From positions 1 through 35,476 of the forward strand of contig CAKZYJ010000156.1 of the NCBI GenBank assembly GCA_937884755.1: 35,476 bases of DNA, in the 5' to 3' direction. Under the pieces are notes generated by a model. That model made no database searches and was not told the origin of the DNA. It was given only the letters and a program-made list of their open reading frames with translations. Both the position numbers and the translations under genes were made by a program. Source of the stretch: an uncultured Flammeovirgaceae bacterium. Its GTDB lineage: Bacteria > Bacteroidota > Bacteroidia > Cytophagales > Cyclobacteriaceae. Position 1 is the stretch's first letter, and the number at the start of each line of letters is the position of its first letter. Positions 15,124 to 23,651 of the stretch are shown one piece after another.

Positions 15124-17313
15124 GTGTCGCAGGCCTCTTTATGCTTTTTTCTCGTACTTTTATCGCTCGGAGCGAGCTTAGTACTATCTAGTACACTCGT
15201 AGCCCAATCGGCCTTTCCGCCTCCTGATACACCCGCCGAAATTTACGCTACGCAGGTGGCCAAAGGAGTCATCATGCTGGACGGTGTCCTGGACGAACCC
15301 ACCTGGCAGAGGGCCGAGGTTGTTTCGGGCTTCACGCAGCGGGACCCCCTACAGGGGGAGGCAGCCACCGTAGATACCGAGGTACGTATACTGTTTAATG
15401 CCACTTACTTATACCTGGGGGCGATCTGCTACGATAGCTTAACCGACCGTCGTAGGGTGCGGGTACGCAATATGCAACGGGATTTCAGTGCCTACGGTAA
15501 CGACCGTTTTGGGGTGGCTTTGGATGGACTGATGGATCAACGTAACGCTGTAGGATTCGAGGTTACTCCCTACGGTTCCCAACGAGAAACCCAGGTTATT
15601 GACGGTAACGAGTTTGACGGAAATGATAACTGGGACGCCCTGTGGTACGTTCGCACCCGGATTACCGACTCAGCCTGGATCGCCGAAATGGCCATTCCCT
15701 GGAAAACGCTGCGCTACCAGGAAGGCAGTCAGGAGATGCTCATTTCCTTCAATCGCAACATTCGCCGCTTAAACGAGGTCACCACCTGGCCCGCTTACCC
15801 CCGAGCCTTTTCCCACTTTCGGATGGCTTATGCGGCCGTTCTAAAGGGCATCCAGCCCCCCCCGCCGGCAGCTAATCTACTGATCAATCCTTACCTGTTG
15901 GGTAACGTAGGTGAAACCCAGGATGGAGAAGCCTATGAAGATCATCGCAACCTAAAGGTAGGCGGTGAGTTCAAGTGGGCCATCACTCCCAACGCCGTGC
16001 TGGACGGTACGATTAACACTGACTTTGCCCAGGCGGACGTAGATCAACAGGTACAAAACCTCACCCGTTTTTCGGTTTTATTTCCCGAACGGAGACAGTT
16101 CTTTTTAGAAAATGCTAATATCTTTCGTACCAGCAGGGCACGCTACATTCAGCCCTTCTTCAGCCGCCGCATCGGTCTGGATGATAACGGGCAACCCATC
16201 CCGCTCGACGGAGGCTTACGCTTTACCAGTCAAACCAGTAAGCAAACCTCGGGTTTACTGGCCATGCGGCAACGGGCTACCGCTACTACTCCCACCACGC
16301 ACTTTGCAGTTGGGCGCTACGTACGTAATTTTTCGGGCCAAAACCGCTTGGGTGGTATGCTCACCTACCGGCAGGATGAAGCCTTTACGGCGGACGGCCT
16401 AACCCACCCGGTAAAAACCAACGCCACAGCTACGGTCAATAGCTTTCTGCGTCCTCGGCAGTCGCTGTCCTGGGATAATATGGTGTCAGTATCCACCGAC
16501 TCGGAAGTGGGGAATGGTATTGCCGCCCACACTTGGCTATGGCAAGAAAAGAATTGGGGCTACCTGGGCCTGATCGGTCAGTACGCCTCTCCCGACTATC
16601 TGCCCGGTACCGGTTTCTTGGCCCTCAGCGATTACATGTTAGTAGCCCCGGCCGTAGACCTCGATCTTCGTCCGAAATGGCTTCCGGCTTTTGTGCGGAG
16701 TTTCGGCCCGGATGCCTTATCGGATATCATCTGGCGAGCTTCCGACGGGGCCTTTCAGCAAGCGGTGGCAGGTATCGCTCCGATAGACTTAGAGTTTCAG
16801 ACCGGGGGGGACGTGGAAATTCGTCTGCAACGGGAGTGGCAACAGTTAGATGAAACCTTTCGGCCGCTGGATATTCCCATTGCTCCGGGATTCTATGCTT
16901 TTAGCCGGGTAGATTTCGGCTTTACCACTGACTTCTCCCGAAAGATTGCCGCTGAAGTTCGCTACCAAACCGGGGGTTACTACGACGGAAAACTAAACAG
17001 TTGGGAAACCTACGTTCGTCTTTCGCCTCTTCCGCACATTGAGTTTACGGGCAGTTATGAGTACAATCAAATCCGGCAGCTAGGGGAGCTGCGGCAAGAC
17101 TTAAACGCGCATCTGCTGTTTACCCGCGCCCGACTGGCGTTAAACCCCCGAATTCAGTTGATTGGCTCCTACCAGTGGAATAGTGCTACCCAAACCGACA
17201 TCTGGAACGTGCGCCTCTCGTGGGAATACCAACCGCTTTCTTTCATCTACGGGTTGTTTAATTTCATCCAAAGCGATGACTTGCTCCCGGAATACCGCTA
17301 CGACGCCCAGTAA
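15124..17313 (+). CDS. DUF5916-type outer-membrane protein with N-terminal carbohydrate-binding family 9-like domain
   Basis: 729 residues starting with GTG (15124), the only suitable start after the previous gene. Signal peptide (about 1-28, ending LVAQS). Residues about 45-235 form a CBM9-like beta-sandwich: LDGVLDEPTWQRAEVVSGFT, then DTEVRILFNATYLYLGAICY and WIAEMAIPWKTLRY are the usual family motifs. The rest (about 250-729) is a DUF5916 region with repeated amphipathic strands, RRQFFLEN and FFSRRIG motifs, predicted to be an outer-membrane barrel. Function of the family is not established; it is widespread in Bacteroidota and found in many contexts. It is 54 bases after the PepSY gene, so may be co-transcribed. 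Composition is typical of the G+C-richer host genes. Confidence 0.9.
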   Translation: MSQASLCFFLVLLSLGASLVLSSTLVAQSAFPPPDTPAEIYATQVAKGVIMLDGVLDEPTWQRAEVVSGFTQRDPLQGEAATVDTEVRILFNATYLYLGAICYDSLTDRRRVRVRNMQRDFSAYGNDRFGVALDGLMDQRNAVGFEVTPYGSQRETQVIDGNEFDGNDNWDALWYVRTRITDSAWIAEMAIPWKTLRYQEGSQEMLISFNRNIRRLNEVTTWPAYPRAFSHFRMAYAAVLKGIQPPPPAANLLINPYLLGNVGETQDGEAYEDHRNLKVGGEFKWAITPNAVLDGTINTDFAQADVDQQVQNLTRFSVLFPERRQFFLENANIFRTSRARYIQPFFSRRIGLDDNGQPIPLDGGLRFTSQTSKQTSGLLAMRQRATATTPTTHFAVGRYVRNFSGQNRLGGMLTYRQDEAFTADGLTHPVKTNATATVNSFLRPRQSLSWDNMVSVSTDSEVGNGIAAHTWLWQEKNWGYLGLIGQYASPDYLPGTGFLALSDYMLVAPAVDLDLRPKWLPAFVRSFGPDALSDIIWRASDGAFQQAVAGIAPIDLEFQTGGDVEIRLQREWQQLDETFRPLDIPIAPGFYAFSRVDFGFTTDFSRKIAAEVRYQTGGYYDGKLNSWETYVRLSPLPHIEFTGSYEYNQIRQLGELRQDLNAHLLFTRARLALNPRIQLIGSYQWNSATQTDIWNVRLSWEYQPLSFIYGLFNFIQSDDLLPEYRYDAQ

Positions 17314-17379
17314 CTGATTGGCTTAGTTAGCTACCTGCGGCAGTTTTAGCTACCGACGTAAAAATACCTACGACAGTTC

Positions 17380-17429
17380 TTGACCAGTATCTCCTATCAG
17401 TTTATATTTGATTTTAGAATTAGTCTAAA
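17380..17429 (+). promoter_or_regulatory. Promoter with Fur-box-like palindrome for the module-4 sigma gene
   Basis: -33 TTG (17380-17382), 20 bases, then a perfect -7 TATATTTG (17403-17410; consensus TAnnTTTG), followed by TTTAGAAT-T-AGTCTAAA (17413-17429), an 8-1-8 palindrome with one mismatch, then TAATAA. The architecture equals those at 8289 and 27654. The palindrome lies over the expected start of transcription, so binding would block the promoter; Fur with iron is the likely regulator by analogy of layout, but this is inferred. Confidence 0.7.
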
Positions 17430-17526
17430 TAATAAAGAGTATAATTAGTTCATCAGTGCTCTACTACAGCCTCCCCAGTATTGAAATTCCCACATTATTC
17501 TGGGGTCATATTCAAAAAGATACGCG

Positions 17527-18033
17527 ATGACCGCTCAGCGTTTTGAAGAAATCTACCGGCATTATTCTAAAAAGTTATTTCGAATCTGTATGGTCTTTGT
17601 GAAGGACGAAGAAATCGCAACAGAGATGGTACAGGATATTTTTTGTTCTATCTGGGAACGAAAAGACACTATTTCTTTAGAAACCAATTGGGAAAAGTAT
17701 CTCTACCGATGCGCTAAGCTCCAGTACTATAATCACTCGAGAAACCAAACAACCCAAGAGCATCATCTCGAGCAATATTCTCTTAAGCAGCCCAGGGAAA
17801 CTAACACTACCGAAGAAACGGTAGAGGTTCGGCAGATGGCCGAGCAAGTTGACCAACTGGTAGCAGATATGCCTGAAAAAAGAAGGCAGGTATACCGCTT
17901 AAGCCGACAAAAAGGACTCACTAACAAAGAAATCGCTCAACATCTGTTTATCTCAGAAAAAACGGTAAAGAACCATCTCACCAAATCGCTGGCCTACCTG
18001 CGTACGGGCTTGAAAAATTCGGGCTATGGCTAA
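17527..18033 (+). CDS. ECF-type RNA polymerase sigma factor
   Basis: 168 residues. Region 2 includes FEEIYRHYSKKLFRICMVFV, MVQDIFCSIWERKD; region 4 includes KRRQVYRLSRQKGLTNKEIA and SEKTVKNHLTKSLAYL. It is followed by a full-length FecR (18137) and an STN-containing receptor (19097), the complete FecI-FecR-FecA-type signalling set: ligand binding to the receptor is passed via its STN domain to FecR, which frees the sigma factor for transcription of the uptake genes. The iron-type promoter is at 17380-17429. Confidence 0.93.
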   Translation: MTAQRFEEIYRHYSKKLFRICMVFVKDEEIATEMVQDIFCSIWERKDTISLETNWEKYLYRCAKLQYYNHSRNQTTQEHHLEQYSLKQPRETNTTEETVEVRQMAEQVDQLVADMPEKRRQVYRLSRQKGLTNKEIAQHLFISEKTVKNHLTKSLAYLRTGLKNSGYG

Positions 18034-18103
18034 GTAAGGATCAAAAAAAATTTATAGTTCGAGTAGGACTATCAGGGTAGTACGGGTACTGATAAGATAG
18101 AGA

Positions 18104-18118
18104 GGGAGAATTTCTCCC
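18104..18118 (+). promoter_or_regulatory. 7-1-7 inverted repeat directly upstream of fecR-type gene
   Basis: GGGAGAA-T-TTCTCCC is a perfect inverted repeat 18 bases before the FecR ATG. An A-tract AAAAAAAATTT is at about 18042-18052 and a GGGTAG...GGGTAC element between (18074-18088), resembling the layout of ECF-dependent promoters found before fecR genes in Bacteroidota. The repeat could form a short RNA hairpin near the ribosome-binding region or be an operator. Confidence 0.4.
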
Positions 18119-18136
18119 CACTACTTATCCCTACCT

Positions 18137-19090
18137 ATGAAAGATATTACCCCCGAATTACTGGAAAAATACTACAACAATACTTGCAGTGAGGAAGAAC
18201 GCAAGGCTGTAGAGGCTTGGCTAAACGCCCCGGAAGGGCCAAGCCCTCGCGAAGAAAAACTGCTAGCCAGTAGCTGGCAGAACATCCAATCCAATATTCA
18301 GCAGCGGGATCAGCCGGCGGCAATTACGCGACGATTATCTCCTCGGTTTTGGCTGGGTATGGCTGCTTCGGTAGTGCTGGTACTGGGCATTGGTTTCTAT
18401 ACCTACGATAGTTTCTTCCGTAACTCGTCGGAAAGCGCAATTAGCCAAAGTCAGTACCACAATTTTACTACCCAACGCGGAGAAAAAAGAACCCTCACGC
18501 TGGCCGATGGCTCTACTATTCGCATGAATTACGAAACGGAAATCCGAGCCCCGAAGCAGTTTGAGGGTAATGAACGAATTGTCTACTTGACTGGCCACGC
18601 CCACTTTGATGTTGTGCGTAACCCTGATAAGCCCTTTATCATCTATACCGAGGATACCAAAACCCAGGTACTAGGGACCTCTTTTGACGTACGAACCTTT
18701 CCCAATTCCGAGAAAACCGAAGTGGTAGTATCCAGCGGAAAAGTTGAGTTTTCGTCGAAGGAAGATACCCAAAACAAGGTGCAGCTTACGGTTAACGACC
18801 GGGCGCTGCTGCTACCGGGCGAAAAGATTAGCGTCAGTGAAGTATTCGCCGCTGACTACACTGCCTGGAAAGATAACCGCTTGGTGTTTGAAGATGCTCC
18901 TTTGGAAGAAATTGTATTAGTGCTAGAGCGCTGGTACGATATTGATATTACGGTTCGGAATACCAAACTACTCGGTAACCGCTATACTTTTGCGTACGAC
19001 AATCCTCCCTTACCGACCCTACTGGAACGAATAAGTTTCGTAGCCAAGTTTGAATACACTATTGAGGGCAAGCAAGTAACGATCTACTAA
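18137..19090 (+). CDS. FecR-type anti-sigma factor / receptor signal transducer
   Basis: 317 residues. N-terminal sigma-binding domain with LLEKYYNNTCSEEERKAVEA (residues 8-27); one TM helix at about 71-88 (WLGMAASVVLVLGIGFY); periplasmic FecR domain with TQRGEKRTLTLADGSTIRMN and HAHFDVVRNPDKPFIIYT-type strands, then VLGTSFDVRTF; C-terminal DUF4974-type domain from about 250 (LVFEDAPLEEIVLVLERWYD), which is the part expected to contact the receptor STN domain. It lies between sigma (103-base gap) and TBDR (6-base gap). Full family length, no defects seen. Confidence 0.93.
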   Translation: MKDITPELLEKYYNNTCSEEERKAVEAWLNAPEGPSPREEKLLASSWQNIQSNIQQRDQPAAITRRLSPRFWLGMAASVVLVLGIGFYTYDSFFRNSSESAISQSQYHNFTTQRGEKRTLTLADGSTIRMNYETEIRAPKQFEGNERIVYLTGHAHFDVVRNPDKPFIIYTEDTKTQVLGTSFDVRTFPNSEKTEVVVSSGKVEFSSKEDTQNKVQLTVNDRALLLPGEKISVSEVFAADYTAWKDNRLVFEDAPLEEIVLVLERWYDIDITVRNTKLLGNRYTFAYDNPPLPTLLERISFVAKFEYTIEGKQVTIY

Positions 19091-19096
19091 GCCAAT

Positions 19097-21781
19097 ATGA
19101 GTATAATCAAACTTCATGGCGTAGGAAGGCTACTTGGGCTGATGCTGACTTGCCTGATTTACAGTCAAACTGCTTTAGGTCAAAGCAGTATTCTAGATCA
19201 GAAAATCAACCTGAGCGTCAAGGATGCATCCGTTACTGAAGTGATGCGGCTGCTTCGGAAGGAGACTGGTTACTTTTTTAATTACGCCAACTCCGATCTA
19301 CCGACCGAACGGAGAATCACCAAAGTATATAAAAACGAAAGCTTGCGAAAGCTGTTAAGGGACGTTTGGGGCAGCGAAGCTATTAACCTGAAGGTAGTAG
19401 GAAAGACCATTGATATTCGAAGTGAGAATCGGAAGCCCCGAGGAAAACCTGGAAATATTGAGGGCCAGGTGCTCGATGCTAGGGGGAAACCACTCGCCTA
19501 CGCTACGGTAGGTCTGAAGGGAACCAACCTAGGGGTGCTGACTGATACAGCAGGTTACTTCAGCTGGCTCACAGTAGCGGCCGGTACCCAATCCCTAGTG
19601 ATCTCGTCAATGGGATACGCTCCGCAGGAAGTGGAAGTCAATGTACCCGATGGTCAGACTATTCATGTGGAGATTAGCCTTACTGAAGCGACCAATGAAC
19701 TAGATGAAGTCATCGTCGAGGGAAAAACTCTGAATCAGCAAAAAATGGAAGAACCCATTAAAGTGGAAGTAGTCAATACAAAAAAGCTACAAACAAAATC
19801 CATCAGCTTACCTCAGGTCATTAATCAAACTCCTGGCGTTAAAGTTCGCCAAGGAGGTGGAGTTGGTAGCTCAACTATTATTAATGTAAATGGTTTACAG
19901 GGGAATGCCATTCGTTTTTTTAGAGATGGAATTCCTATGGATTATCTCGGAAGAGCCTTTGATTTAAACTTAATTTCAACCGATCAATTAGATAATATTG
20001 AAATTTACAAAGGTGTTTTACCAGCGGAATTGGGTGCTGATGCCTTAGGGGGAGCATTTAACCTAACCAGTCGCCAAAATTTCAATAACAATTTAGATTT
20101 AGCCTACAGCACAGGTTCATTTAATACCCATCAAATAAATGTTAATGGATATCTCAATATTCCTCAAAGTAAGCTATTCGTTTCTCTCACCTCATACTAC
20201 TTATATTCAGATAACAATTACAAAGTAATTGTTCCAATTGCTGATGAAGAAACAGCCAATTTGGTTGATACTGAAGTGGAGCGGTTTCACGATGGAATTG
20301 AAACTTTTTTTGCCGAGACAAAAATTGGCCTTCGAGACTTTAAATATGGAGACTTATTAGTGTTTGGGTACTCTCATTTTGACTTGGAAAAAGAGCGTCA
20401 AAATGGTTTGCAATTGGATCCAAACTCCGCTTTAGGTGAGGTGATGGATTATGAAACTTCAGATGTTTTATCATTAAGGTATAAATTAAACAAAGGGAAG
20501 TTTTCAACGGATGTCTTTGGGGCATATAGTAACCAAAACACCCTTTTTGTTGATGATCCGGAATCACGATGGAATTGGTTAGGAGAACGAATTCCATTGA
20601 GAAACCAAGGTGGGGAAAGCAGTCCTTTTTCAAGGTATTACAGAGATTTAAACTTTAAAACTTGGACTGCCCGAGTTAATGTTGGTTATAAATTATCTGA
20701 AAACCATAAACTAGTGTTCAACCATAATTTCATTTCTAAAGATAGAATTGGTTCTGACACGCTTGAAATCATCTTTGGGACCGATGTAGATCCTTTAACC
20801 TTTCCAACAAATTATACCCGACACATTTCAGGATTAGGTTTAACCTCATCATTATGGAAAAATAAAATTCAAAATGTACTTACAGTTAAGCAATTTCATT
20901 TGAATACATCTACTACACAAGCAGGTTTGGTCGCTGATGATGATCCTATTGTAGTAAATAAAACAAGCCACGGAATTGGTAACTCAACAAAATTTAGTTT
21001 AAATAAAAACCGATTTTTAAGATTCTCTTACGAATACGCAACCCGAATACCAGAGGCTATTGAATATTTGGGAGATGCCTTATTTATTCTTGCAAATCCC
21101 AACTTAACTCCTGAAACAAGCCATAATATCAATACTGGCATATTTTCTAATATTGGTAAAAAGAAAAAACATTGGCTGGATTTAAATGTTTTTTATCGTT
21201 TTGTTCAAAATAATATTATTCTATTTCAATCTGGATTTGCAAACGGTATTTTCCGAAATGCCAATGACGCTCGAGTTTTAGGTAGTGAGCTTTCATTGAG
21301 AGGACAAATAATTCCGGGTTTAAGATATAATTTCTCAGTAACCTATCAGGATTTGAGAAGAGTAAATTCGTCTAATGTTAATTTTTCAAGCTCCAGACAG
21401 CCCAATATCCCTTATTTTTTCTCCAATACCGGTTTAAGATATACCCATCCAAAAGTATTTATAAAGGGAAATTGGGACGGTTACTTGAATTACGGATTTG
21501 TTGAGCAATTTCTACTTGGATCTGTTCCAAGAGAATTAGAACCAAGGCTATTTGAAAGAGAGTATCAATTCGATAGTAAAACCATCATTGATGCACAGCA
21601 CACCTTGGATATTGGAATGACTTACAAATACTCAGACATGCCACTTTGGGTAAGCCTTGAAGTGAACAACCTACTGGATATACCAGTTTTTGATGGTTTT
21701 CGTGTTCAACTGCCCGGAAGAAATTTTCGAATCAAACTTAAATACACAATAGAAGGAAAATCAAATGAGAAAATCAATTAA
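19097..21781 (+). CDS. STN-containing TonB-dependent receptor (XusA-like), mosaic gene
   Basis: 894 residues: signal peptide (about 1-28), STN signalling domain (about 33-105, KINLSVKDASVTEVMRLLRK), carboxypeptidase-D-like domain (about 116-198), plug (about 215-330, PQVINQTPGVKVRQGGG ... NGLQGNAIRFFRDGIPMDYL ... LGADALGGAFNL) and a full beta-barrel ending RNFRIKLKYTIEGKSNEKIN. Role: import of a ferric siderophore and signalling to the FecR at 18137. The first about 640 bases have the G+C content of FecR and its neighbours (53% in 19441-19500); from about 19.75-19.83 kb on the gene becomes A+T-rich (about 32% G+C in 20101-20160, about 20% in 21181-21240). The switch lies at the start of the plug. 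The end overlaps the next gene by 17 bases. Confidence 0.95.
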   Translation: MSIIKLHGVGRLLGLMLTCLIYSQTALGQSSILDQKINLSVKDASVTEVMRLLRKETGYFFNYANSDLPTERRITKVYKNESLRKLLRDVWGSEAINLKVVGKTIDIRSENRKPRGKPGNIEGQVLDARGKPLAYATVGLKGTNLGVLTDTAGYFSWLTVAAGTQSLVISSMGYAPQEVEVNVPDGQTIHVEISLTEATNELDEVIVEGKTLNQQKMEEPIKVEVVNTKKLQTKSISLPQVINQTPGVKVRQGGGVGSSTIINVNGLQGNAIRFFRDGIPMDYLGRAFDLNLISTDQLDNIEIYKGVLPAELGADALGGAFNLTSRQNFNNNLDLAYSTGSFNTHQINVNGYLNIPQSKLFVSLTSYYLYSDNNYKVIVPIADEETANLVDTEVERFHDGIETFFAETKIGLRDFKYGDLLVFGYSHFDLEKERQNGLQLDPNSALGEVMDYETSDVLSLRYKLNKGKFSTDVFGAYSNQNTLFVDDPESRWNWLGERIPLRNQGGESSPFSRYYRDLNFKTWTARVNVGYKLSENHKLVFNHNFISKDRIGSDTLEIIFGTDVDPLTFPTNYTRHISGLGLTSSLWKNKIQNVLTVKQFHLNTSTTQAGLVADDDPIVVNKTSHGIGNSTKFSLNKNRFLRFSYEYATRIPEAIEYLGDALFILANPNLTPETSHNINTGIFSNIGKKKKHWLDLNVFYRFVQNNIILFQSGFANGIFRNANDARVLGSELSLRGQIIPGLRYNFSVTYQDLRRVNSSNVNFSSSRQPNIPYFFSNTGLRYTHPKVFIKGNWDGYLNYGFVEQFLLGSVPRELEPRLFEREYQFDSKTIIDAQHTLDIGMTYKYSDMPLWVSLEVNNLLDIPVFDGFRVQLPGRNFRIKLKYTIEGKSNEKIN

Positions 21782-23033
21782 TCAATTAGTAGTACAATGC
21801 ATTTTAAAACCAATTCTGCGAAATGTGTTAACGGTCGCTATATTATCAAGTACGGTCTTTTTTACCAGCTGTAATGATGATAATGACCCTCAACCGTCAT
21901 CATCTGAAGATAACTTAGGTTATGCTTTGTTTACGACTGGAGGAGGAGCATTACTAACTTTCAGCGACACTCTATTTTCAGGTATAATAAATCCTGCAAA
22001 TTTTGAAAATCCTATTCAATTCGCTGACCAAAATAGAGTTATAGGTGTAGGGTTTGAAGGTGGATTTTATACAGGAATCAATCAAACCTTGGATATTGGT
22101 ATTCAAAAATTCACAGAAAATGATCTTGGTGAATTTGAAGATGCGGGTTTTATATCAATAGGAGAAGGAGGTGGGCTTTTTGATTTCGCAAGTCAATCAA
22201 AAGGTTATTACATTGATGAATTACGTAATGATCAAGCCTTACAAACGTTTGATCCAACTACTATGCAAAGAACAGGAGAAGTTGATTTTTCCGCATCAGT
22301 TGCACAATTTGCCAATAATGACAGTGTGGTAAATATTACATTGAATAGTTTCGTACAAGCCTCTGGGGACTATGTTTTCACTCAAATTAATTTTTTGAAG
22401 GCAGATGGTCAAAACGTCTTTGATTCTACTTTTGTTGTGGCAATCAATTCTACAACCGATATGGTTGAAAATGTAATGATTTACCCACAGGCTATAGGTG
22501 GTATGGATGAAGGTTTAAGTAAGGAGGTTATTACTGAAGACTCTAATGGCGATCTTTATTTTATAGGTAATACAGGTCTGTTAACGTCTGAATTAATTTT
22601 ACGTGTTAAAGCTGGTACTACAGCTTTTGATATGTCTTTTGGAACTAACGGTATAGCAAACTTAGAGGGCATTGCACCAAACTTTGCTGGAACTGGTGCA
22701 ATTCTTACAGTTGGAGGTGGACAGATGAAAGATGGTAAAATCTATGTTAGAATGAATGAAGAAGATGCTGTATTTACAAATATTTTCACACTTGAAGGCT
22801 TTGCTTGGGAAATAGATTTAAATACATTAACAGGAACTAAAATTCAAGGTATTCCCGGAAGTTCATTTGCAGGAAACACCCTTAATGGAACTACAATAAT
22901 TGAAGGAAAAGCATATTTCCCTGTGGCTAACAATGAATTTCAAGGTTATTACACATACGATTTAACTACGGGAGAAGTAGTTAAAGCAATTGAGCTTGAA
23001 AGTGGTAAAATAGGAGCCATTGCAAAACTATAG
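21765..23033 (+). CDS. XusB-like surface lipoprotein (DUF4374-type)
   Basis: 422 residues, start ATG inside the end of the receptor gene (17-base overlap, translational coupling). Long N-terminus with lipobox FFTS-C (Cys36) followed by NDDND, a surface-export signal. The mature protein has repeated blades: QTFDPTTMQRTGEVDFS, VFDSTFVVAINSTTDMVEN, ILRVKAGTTAFDMSFG, FAWEIDLNTLTGTKIQGIPG and FQGYYTYDLTTGEVV, all with counterparts in the 30131 and 31409 proteins and the fragment at 6911. In the Xus system such a protein binds the ferric siderophore at the cell surface and delivers it to the TBDR. The A+T-rich composition matches the barrel part of the receptor, so the two probably moved together. 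Confidence 0.88.
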   Translation: MRKSINQLVVQCILKPILRNVLTVAILSSTVFFTSCNDDNDPQPSSSEDNLGYALFTTGGGALLTFSDTLFSGIINPANFENPIQFADQNRVIGVGFEGGFYTGINQTLDIGIQKFTENDLGEFEDAGFISIGEGGGLFDFASQSKGYYIDELRNDQALQTFDPTTMQRTGEVDFSASVAQFANNDSVVNITLNSFVQASGDYVFTQINFLKADGQNVFDSTFVVAINSTTDMVENVMIYPQAIGGMDEGLSKEVITEDSNGDLYFIGNTGLLTSELILRVKAGTTAFDMSFGTNGIANLEGIAPNFAGTGAILTVGGGQMKDGKIYVRMNEEDAVFTNIFTLEGFAWEIDLNTLTGTKIQGIPGSSFAGNTLNGTTIIEGKAYFPVANNEFQGYYTYDLTTGEVVKAIELESGKIGAIAKL

Positions 23034-23070
23034 GATATAGAATAGTCATTTCAGTCCAAGTCCCTTGAAC

Positions 23071-23355
23071 ATGATTCTAACAGCTATTTCGTTAACTCTT
23101 TTATCGATCACCTGCTTCTATGTAGCGGCAGATCGGACCGAATTAAATCCAAGAGTCATTCCTGATTTTCTATCCAAGTATCCTCAGTTGTTGAGGATGC
23201 TTGGATGGACTTTTACCGTCGCAAGCCTACTTCTATTTGCCGTTGATTTGAGTTTAGCAAAGGGAGTTTTCACGGTCTTGGTACTGTGGCCCACGCTTGC
23301 GTCTGTCATTATTCTAATAGTTCCTTTTTTTTCTAAAAAGATAGCAAAAAACTAA
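23071..23355 (+). CDS. DUF3325-like small inner-membrane protein
   Basis: 94 residues from ATG 23071 (in-frame TTG at 23065 is less likely). Three hydrophobic segments: about 1-20, 43-62, 66-86. The layout TM1-[A]-D-R-x-x-x x(n) LR-x-x-G-W-TM2-TM3 resembles DUF3325, a small family found with PepSY and DUF3649 proteins in siderophore operons of proteobacteria. Its counterpart at 32640 shares the VADR motif after TM1 and the order of neighbours. It ends 6 bases before the DUF3649-like gene. Probably an accessory subunit of the PepSY protein; role inferred from context. Confidence 0.72.
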   Translation: MILTAISLTLLSITCFYVAADRTELNPRVIPDFLSKYPQLLRMLGWTFTVASLLLFAVDLSLAKGVFTVLVLWPTLASVIILIVPFFSKKIAKN

Positions 23356-23361
23356 CACACC

Positions 23362-23649
23362 ATGCCAGCAAATAAAAAGTATCTATTGAAAACCAAACTA
23401 GCCAGAACCAGTAAAGTGCTTGCTTCTGCAATTGGAGGTCTGGCCGCTACGATCGGCATATTATCTCTGTTAGGACTGCTGGGGTTTGATGAACTGATGG
23501 TGTTGACCATTTGGTTTGTTTTTCCTTCACTTTGGGCATTCTTCATTGCGGTGGTGTATTGGATCAAAAAACCAGGAAAAGCCTGGGCTGTCCTGGGTGC
23601 CGTGATCGTGGTATCAGGATTCGGTATTTTCTTGTTAAAAACACTTTGA
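23362..23649 (+). CDS. DUF3649-like small inner-membrane protein
   Basis: 95 residues, three hydrophobic segments (about 17-38, 46-66, 72-92). It starts MPANKKYL, closely matched by MPANTKYL at 32987, and keeps SKVLASAIGGLAA ... WAFFIAVVYWIKKPGKAWAV in the pattern of DUF3649, known from siderophore operons as a companion of PepSY and DUF3325 proteins. Stop at 23649 is 2 bases before the PepSY ATG (23652), so translation is coupled. A partner in iron handling at the inner membrane is likely but inferred. Confidence 0.72.
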   Translation: MPANKKYLLKTKLARTSKVLASAIGGLAATIGILSLLGLLGFDELMVLTIWFVFPSLWAFFIAVVYWIKKPGKAWAVLGAVIVVSGFGIFLLKTL

Positions 23650-23651
23650 TA

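Noticed and set aside
15642-16853. Frames inside the DUF5916 gene (15642, 16112, 16533)
   Set aside because: They are alternative-frame shadows of a well-supported 729-residue protein in G+C-richer DNA.
23511-23651. Longer start for the XusC-like protein at 23511
   Set aside because: That extension would overlap most of the second half of the DUF3649-like gene and adds Cys/Gly-rich sequence not found in the paralogue; ATG 23652 aligns with the 33375 start.
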